Part shown: positions 6,816-10,745 of the stretch, one piece after another
Layout: the number at the start of each line of letters is the position of its first letter
How positions within the stretch are numbered: position 1 is the stretch's first letter
Assembly: GCA_002366635.1 (NCBI GenBank)
Contig: DFBN01000092.1
Coordinates: 1-10,745 of the forward strand
Source of the DNA: Caldifarciminota bacterium UBA3079
Lineage (GTDB): Bacteria; Hydrothermota; Tepidihabitantia; Tepidihabitantales; Tepidihabitantaceae
Length of the DNA stretch: 10,745 nucleotides
Direction: 5' to 3'
The notes under the pieces: model-generated
The model's input: only the letters and a program-made list of their open reading frames with translations
Told to the model about the DNA's origin: nothing
Database searches by the model: none
Position numbers and translations under genes: made by a program

Positions 6816-7242
6816 TTTTACCTCCTTTGGGTTCCTTTTCAGCCAGCCGGACAATAACGGGCAAATGCCTGCCGGACCGACCTGCCCTGATATCAATGAA
6901 CTTGAGAATCAGGAATGCTATCGCCAGGCCGACACCAGCCAGCACTGCGGCTAGTAAATCTCCACCTATTCTGGTCCCGATGATAATTCCTGCAATCATC
7001 AGAACCACCGGCATACCGAAAACCAGCAAGGCCGAATATGAACTTCCCGGTTCGGTTGTTTCCAGAATCACCGAGTCACCTGTTCTGGCACCGATTTCAT
7101 TGCGCGCAGTTACGAGCTTTACTTTCTTGCCTCCCCAGTTACACAAACCCGAAGCACCGCAATGATGGCAGGCCTTGCCAGGGACAACTTCAACCTCGGC
7201 CCGGTTGCCATTTACTTTAACGACCTTGCCCAATTCTTCCAT
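6751..7242 (-). CDS. RseC/MucC-family (SoxR-reducing system) membrane protein
   Basis: This 163-residue protein has the RseC layout. An N-terminal soluble beta domain (MEELGKVVKVNGNRAEVEVV, 1-20) leads to the cysteine cluster CHHCGASGLC (Cys25, Cys28, Cys34). Two transmembrane helices follow at about 69-90 and 95-116, then a charged tail. In E. coli RseC belongs to the rpoE operon and to the system that reduces the SoxR iron-sulfur cluster. In other bacteria the family often sits near Rnf electron-transport genes, which are not seen here. ATG 7242 is chosen because the family N-terminus begins there; the open frame upstream to 7335 adds unrelated residues and contains the likely promoter. There is no clear Shine-Dalgarno. 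The last 65 bases overlap the signal-peptide region of the next gene, and the final 25 or so residues look unconserved. It is probably the first gene of the run leading to the sigma factor. Confidence 0.88.
   Translation of the reverse strand: MEELGKVVKVNGNRAEVEVVPGKACHHCGASGLCNWGGKKVKLVTARNEIGARTGDSVILETTEPGSSYSALLVFGMPVVLMIAGIIIGTRIGGDLLAAVLAGVGLAIAFLILKFIDIRAGRSGRHLPVIVRLAEKEPKGGKNEVLAGDDAGRVASDDVRPGA
6816..6828 (-). promoter_or_regulatory. Strong Shine-Dalgarno for the unknown lipoprotein, inside rseC
   Basis: AAAGGAGG (6828-6821 on the minus strand), five bases TAAAA, then ATG at 6815. It lies within the coding sequence of the upstream RseC-family gene and decides the start against the longer open frame that reaches 6896. 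Confidence 0.85.
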
Positions 7243-7269
7243 ATTACTGAAAACACCATTCTCGCTTCC

Positions 7270-7298
7270 ATTATTCAAACACCGGGACCGATTGTCAA
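7270..7298 (-). promoter_or_regulatory. Strong candidate promoter for the rseC-sigma operon
   Basis: On the minus strand, a perfect TTGACA (7298-7293), a 17-base spacer and AATAAT (7275-7270, five of six matches) form an excellent vegetative promoter. The predicted start near 7263 leaves a leader of about 20 bases before ATG 7242. It lies in the 164-base divergent gap shared with der. Confidence 0.65.
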
Positions 7299-7372
7299 GG
7301 AGTGCCTGACGGCTCATGCTCGACGCCAGAAACATCCCCCCTCAAGCGTCCTTAGGTAAATTTCTGTCTATC

Positions 7373-7400
7373 TTGACAGCATCTGTATTGTGGGTAGGTT
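7373..7400 (+). promoter_or_regulatory. Candidate promoter for der
   Basis: TTGACA (7373-7378), a 16-base spacer and TAGGTT (7395-7400, weak -10) lie six bases before the der ATG. Transcription would start at or next to the ATG, giving a leaderless mRNA. The -35 box overlaps a small inverted repeat, CTGTC (7364-7368) and GACAG (7375-7379), which could be an operator half-site pair or chance. Confidence 0.4.
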
Positions 7401-7406
7401 GATACA

Positions 7407-8684
7407 ATGGTTACTATAGTGCTTGTAGGCAGACCGAATACCGGCAAGTCAACCCTGTTCAATCGGATAGTAGGCGGCCGCGTGGCAATTACCATGCGCG
7501 AACCCGGCATTACCAGAGACCGAGTAATCAGAACTACAGAATGGCTTGGCCGCAGTTTCCGGATAATCGATACCGGCGGTCTGGTTCCTGATTCTGAAGA
7601 TGAAATCAACCGCCAGGTCGAAAGGCAGGTTGCGATAGCAGTTAAAGAAGCCGGTGTGGTCATTATGGTGGTTGACGGCAAGACAGGAGTCGCACCACTG
7701 GACCAGGAAATCGCCTTGCGTTTGCACAAAGGAGGTAAACAGTTCCTGGTTGTTGTCAATAAACTCGATATCAAGCGCGGTTTTGACCCGAATGAATTTC
7801 ACAAATTAGGTGGTGAACGGATTATCCCGATTTCCGCCGAACACGGTATTGGTGTTGATGAATTGCTGGATGAAATAATCCGCCGCTTGCCAGCCGGAAG
7901 TAGGGAAACAGCCAATCAGGTGATCACTTTGGCTATCCTTGGCCGGCCCAATGTCGGGAAATCGTTATACCTCAATACATTGCTTGGAAACGAGCGGGCA
8001 ATTGTCACCAATATCCCGGGCACGACCCGTGATGTCGTCGAAGAAACATTCCGGTTTGAAGGCCGCAATTACCGGTTGCTCGACACCGCTGGTATCCGCA
8101 AAAAGGCAAAAGTCAATCAGTCGGTGGAGTATTATTCTGTAACCCGGGCGATTGATGTTATCAGGCGATGCGATGTTGTCCTGCTCATAGTCGATGCCAC
8201 CGAAGGCCCGACCAATCAGGATAAAAAGCTCGTCAATCTCATCGAATCCAGAAACAAAGGACTTGTTATTGTCGCTAACAAAATTGACCTTGTCCAATCC
8301 GGCCTCACGCAGAAAGTGCACGAATGGGTCGCATCAGAACTGTCATTTGTCAAATATGCACCGATTGTTTTCGCATCGGCACTCAAGAATCAGGGTGTCA
8401 CCGATGCGGTGCACCACGCCAGTCTTGTTTATGAAACCGGGGGCCGCCGTATCAGCAATGGATTGTTGAAAAAAACCGTGCTCCGACAACTCCAGGAAAG
8501 CCCCAGGAATTACAAGAACAAAGTCCTTGGTCTTACTCAAATCGGCACAAGACCACCGAAGTTCAAGTTAAGGATAACCAGGCCCGGGGCCGTCGAAGCC
8601 GCCTATAAAACTTTTGTAATCTCGGAAATCCGCCGCTTTTACAAGTTCGAAGGCTACCCGGTCCGGCTCTGGATTACCCGCTGA
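7407..8684 (+). CDS. der: Ribosome-associated GTPase Der (EngA)
   Basis: Der is a tandem-domain GTPase needed for maturation of the 50S ribosomal subunit. The 425-residue protein has both G domains and the C-terminal KH-like domain. In domain 1, the P-loop GRPNTGKS is at 8-15, PGITRDR (switch I) at 33-39, DTGG at 55-58, NKLD at 118-121 and SAE at 143-145. In domain 2, the P-loop GRPNVGKS is at 179-186, PGTTRD at 204-209, DTAG at 226-229, NKID at 291-294 and the SA of the G5 loop at 324-325. The KH-like domain covers about 350-425, ending FEGYPVRLWITR. ATG 7407 is right because the family begins immediately (MVTIVLVGRPN). No Shine-Dalgarno is visible. After the second P-loop the residues are LYLN, where SLLN is usual, a small oddity. 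An LCP gene follows after five bases. Confidence 0.98.
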   Translation: MVTIVLVGRPNTGKSTLFNRIVGGRVAITMREPGITRDRVIRTTEWLGRSFRIIDTGGLVPDSEDEINRQVERQVAIAVKEAGVVIMVVDGKTGVAPLDQEIALRLHKGGKQFLVVVNKLDIKRGFDPNEFHKLGGERIIPISAEHGIGVDELLDEIIRRLPAGSRETANQVITLAILGRPNVGKSLYLNTLLGNERAIVTNIPGTTRDVVEETFRFEGRNYRLLDTAGIRKKAKVNQSVEYYSVTRAIDVIRRCDVVLLIVDATEGPTNQDKKLVNLIESRNKGLVIVANKIDLVQSGLTQKVHEWVASELSFVKYAPIVFASALKNQGVTDAVHHASLVYETGGRRISNGLLKKTVLRQLQESPRNYKNKVLGLTQIGTRPPKFKLRITRPGAVEAAYKTFVISEIRRFYKFEGYPVRLWITR

Positions 8685-8689
8685 TTAGT

Positions 8690-9757
8690 ATGGCAAAAAA
8701 GCGAATGTGGTTGGTGCTGGTTATTCCTGCCCTGCTTATCGCAATTCTTCTGTTTCTTCTTTCTCCAAAGCGACATCCAGTTGTAACCGCACTCAGACCA
8801 GGACCGACCGGAACTATCAATATCCTTATTATCGGCAAGGATGCCCGCGCCATCGGTCCGGTTGAAAAAGAAGGCTATCAGCGTAATAAAAGGGAAAGAA
8901 GCTCTCATTCAGATGTCATGATAATCGCCCATGTAAATCTTGATTCGGGCCGATTGAACCTCTTTGCACTGCCCCGCGACCTGCTCGTTAATGTCACTGG
9001 TATCACAAAACCGAATTCTGCAACCGACTTCAACCGGATGGAAAAGCTTACCCATATCTATGCGATTGGTGGTGAATCGCTGTTGTGCCGGACAATAGAA
9101 AGCCTTCTCGGCATCACGATTCACCGTTCAGTAGCATTTGACTTTGATACATTCAGGATGACATTCGGTTTGCTCCGTCCATTCCTCAGAAACCTGAAAG
9201 TCCGTGGAATCGCCCTGTCAAACAGAAACCAGGCGCTAAAATTCGCCCGCCGGCGCTACCGATTGAAAGACGATGATATTGACCGGTGCCGCGATAACCT
9301 GCTTCTTGTAAGCTCGGTTATTCACCGCACCTGGTGGTTGGCCGATACCCGTCTGGGCGAAATGCTTATCCAGCGTGTCCTCAAGATAATCGGCAATGAT
9401 ACTGATTTGCCTGTCGAAGAAGCAAAACAGATTGTTTACGGTTTGAAGGAATCCGGGTTCAATCCCGATAGAATCCGCACCGCTGTGCTTGTAGGCGAAG
9501 GTCGCAAAGTAACACTTGAGCGCTACAAGAAAACTTTCTGGTGTTATCTACCTGCTTATGCTGAAATCAGAAAACAGGTTGACTGTTTCCTTCGTGACCA
9601 GCGTCGGGTTCAGGCACTGGATTTCATGACCAGGCAACGATTCAGAGCGCCTGGTTATCTGTTTGCCGATTACATAATTTCAACTGATTCATCAGCGTTT
9701 GCAAAAAAGCTGAAAGGATTGGAAAAACTGGATCTGGACCTGCAGCCCGAACCTTAG
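8690..9757 (+). CDS. LytR-CpsA-Psr (LCP) family membrane protein
   Basis: LCP proteins transfer lipid-linked glycopolymers such as teichoic acids, capsule or arabinogalactan onto peptidoglycan. This one is 355 residues. One transmembrane helix (about 7-24) anchors it with the rest outside. The LCP domain shows NILIIGKDAR (44-53), with the conserved Asp and Arg. SHSDVMIIAHVNLDSGRLNLFALPRD (72-97) holds the SD and PRD motifs, and HIYAIGG (122-128) and the late FARRRYRLKDDDIDRCRDN (186-203) follow, the last matching the arginine-rich lipid-phosphate site. After about residue 245 the family match fades into an uncharacterised tail. In diderm lineages the acceptor polymer is often unknown, so the substrate here cannot be named. 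It starts five bases after der and is probably co-transcribed. Its stop overlaps the alaS stop on the other strand. Confidence 0.88.
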   Translation: MAKKRMWLVLVIPALLIAILLFLLSPKRHPVVTALRPGPTGTINILIIGKDARAIGPVEKEGYQRNKRERSSHSDVMIIAHVNLDSGRLNLFALPRDLLVNVTGITKPNSATDFNRMEKLTHIYAIGGESLLCRTIESLLGITIHRSVAFDFDTFRMTFGLLRPFLRNLKVRGIALSNRNQALKFARRRYRLKDDDIDRCRDNLLLVSSVIHRTWWLADTRLGEMLIQRVLKIIGNDTDLPVEEAKQIVYGLKESGFNPDRIRTAVLVGEGRKVTLERYKKTFWCYLPAYAEIRKQVDCFLRDQRRVQALDFMTRQRFRAPGYLFADYIISTDSSAFAKKLKGLEKLDLDLQPEP

Positions 9758-10745
9758 GTTATGAATTTCCGCACTTCATTCAGGAATGCATCCTGACCTG
9801 AAGAAAGCCGGTCTGCTCTGCCCCCGCCTTCAGCAAGAAAAGTTTTGCCGCCGCCTCCGCCGCCAAGTGCCTGGCCGATAGTTTTTGCCACCCTGCCAGC
9901 AGGCAATTGCTTCTGCAAATCAGGACTGACAAAAACGATATAGCGCAGTCGGCCCGAACCGACATTACCGGAAAGCATCCCGATATAATGTGCCTTCAGG
10001 AGTTCCCTGACCCGGTCCGCAACCAGACGCAACCCGTTGATATCGAAATCAGGAAAGTAGCCGGTAATCGTGTCCACACCACCGATTTTCAGCGCCTTAC
10101 CGGCAAGTTCTGCGGCCGCACTGGCAGCAACCCGGCCGGTCAATTTCTGCATCCGGGAAGAGACCTCATTTAACTCTTCAATAAGTCCGGTTACTTTATT
10201 GACCAGCACCTTATCGTTTACACCCAGACTCTCCTGAAGCCGCTCAATGGTCTGCCTTTCTTCAGTAACCTTATTATAAGCAGCCGAACCTACCAGCGCT
10301 TCAATCCGCCTGATGCCAGCGGCTACACCGGTTTCTGATACGATTCTGAACATCCCGATTTCACCGGTGCTCCTAAGATGGGTACCGGCACAGAGTTCCT
10401 TTGAGAAATCACCGATTTTGACAACAGTAACCTTTTCACCGTATTGCTCACCAAAGAACGCCATTGCCCCCATTGCTTTGGCCTTTTCAAGCGGGACATT
10501 TTCTATTCGCTTTATCCTCTGGTCGGCAATTACATGTTCATACACAAGTTTCTCTACCTGATAAAGTTGCTCGGATGTCAAAGGCTTGAATGCAGCAAAG
10601 TCAAACCTGAGTCTTCCCGGTTCTACCAATGAACCTTCCTGCTTCACATAATCGCCAACAACCCGGCGCAAAGCCGCATGGAGCAGATGGGTAGCAGTAT
10701 GAGCCCGCTCAATCTCACGCCTGCGCTCCTTGTCTATCTGGGCAA
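9754..10745 (-). CDS. alaS: Alanyl-tRNA synthetase, C-terminal part (5' end outside window)
   Basis: About 329 residues of the C-terminal half of AlaRS are visible; the frame is open at the right edge and the catalytic N-terminal domain lies beyond. The editing domain, which hydrolyses Ser- and Gly-tRNA(Ala), is recognisable from its zinc motifs: HTATH (codons 10701-10687) and CAGTH (10392-10378), in the context ELCAGTHLRSTGEIG. A coiled-coil linker follows (about RQTIERLQESLGVNDKVLV to MQKLTGRV). The C-terminal DHHA1/C-Ala domain, with glycine-rich ALGGGGGGKTFLAEGGGRAD, ends in FLNEVRKFIT and TAA (9756-9754). A TTG at 10671 is not a start, because conserved AlaRS sequence continues upstream of it. 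The gene converges on the LCP gene with stop codons overlapping. Confidence 0.97.
   Translation of the reverse strand, partial: AQIDKERRREIERAHTATHLLHAALRRVVGDYVKQEGSLVEPGRLRFDFAAFKPLTSEQLYQVEKLVYEHVIADQRIKRIENVPLEKAKAMGAMAFFGEQYGEKVTVVKIGDFSKELCAGTHLRSTGEIGMFRIVSETGVAAGIRRIEALVGSAAYNKVTEERQTIERLQESLGVNDKVLVNKVTGLIEELNEVSSRMQKLTGRVAASAAAELAGKALKIGGVDTITGYFPDFDINGLRLVADRVRELLKAHYIGMLSGNVGSGRLRYIVFVSPDLQKQLPAGRVAKTIGQALGGGGGGKTFLAEGGGRADRLSSGQDAFLNEVRKFIT

Noticed and set aside
10669..10671. TTG as the start of a short alaS
   Set aside because: Conserved AlaRS sequence including the zinc motif HTATH continues upstream to the window edge, so the gene is simply cut by the window.

Overview
The window is a gene-dense stretch (about 50% G+C by eye) of a bacterial chromosome, mostly conserved housekeeping genes. 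TrmFO, a CxxC-type MnmA, a MuiA/DUF4139 protein, an RseC-family membrane protein, an LCP protein and a TolB-like propeller occur together. This suggests a non-proteobacterial, Gram-negative-type lineage, perhaps a candidate phylum near the FCB/WOR-3 group. That placement is inference and weakly held. I see no tRNA, rRNA, CRISPR array, transposase or phage gene.

Layout. Bases 1-789 (+) hold the 3' part of a WD40/PD40 beta-propeller gene. Bases 789-871 hold a nested palindrome that looks like a dispersed repeat. From 7242 down to 911 lies one long minus-strand series, in transcription order: an RseC-family protein, an unrecognised exported protein or lipoprotein, an ECF sigma factor, a small zinc-binding anti-sigma factor, the tRNA 2-thiouridylase MnmA, a MuiA/DUF4139 exported protein, a strong terminator, then the tRNA U54 methyltransferase TrmFO. 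Divergently from 7407 come der (ribosome-assembly GTPase) and an LCP-family membrane protein. These converge on the 3' end of alaS (-), which runs off the right edge.

How the genes fit together. RseC, the unknown protein, the sigma factor and the anti-sigma factor form a plausible envelope or redox stress module. RseC-family proteins belong to E. coli rpoE operons, and the anti-sigma factor has the C-x25-H-x3-C-x2-C zinc spacing of redox-sensing ZAS proteins such as RsrA. MnmA (U34 of tRNA) and TrmFO (U54 of tRNA) are two tRNA-modification enzymes on the same strand. der and alaS serve ribosome assembly and translation.

Regulation visible in the sequence. There are three perfect TTGACA -35 boxes, before rseC, the sigma gene and der. 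For the last two the predicted transcription start falls on the ATG, so leaderless mRNAs are possible. Strong Shine-Dalgarno sequences precede the unknown lipoprotein, the anti-sigma gene and the muiA-like gene. I did not find a clearly new multi-gene system. The best leads are the redox/sigma module with its unrecognised exported protein, and the palindromic repeat.
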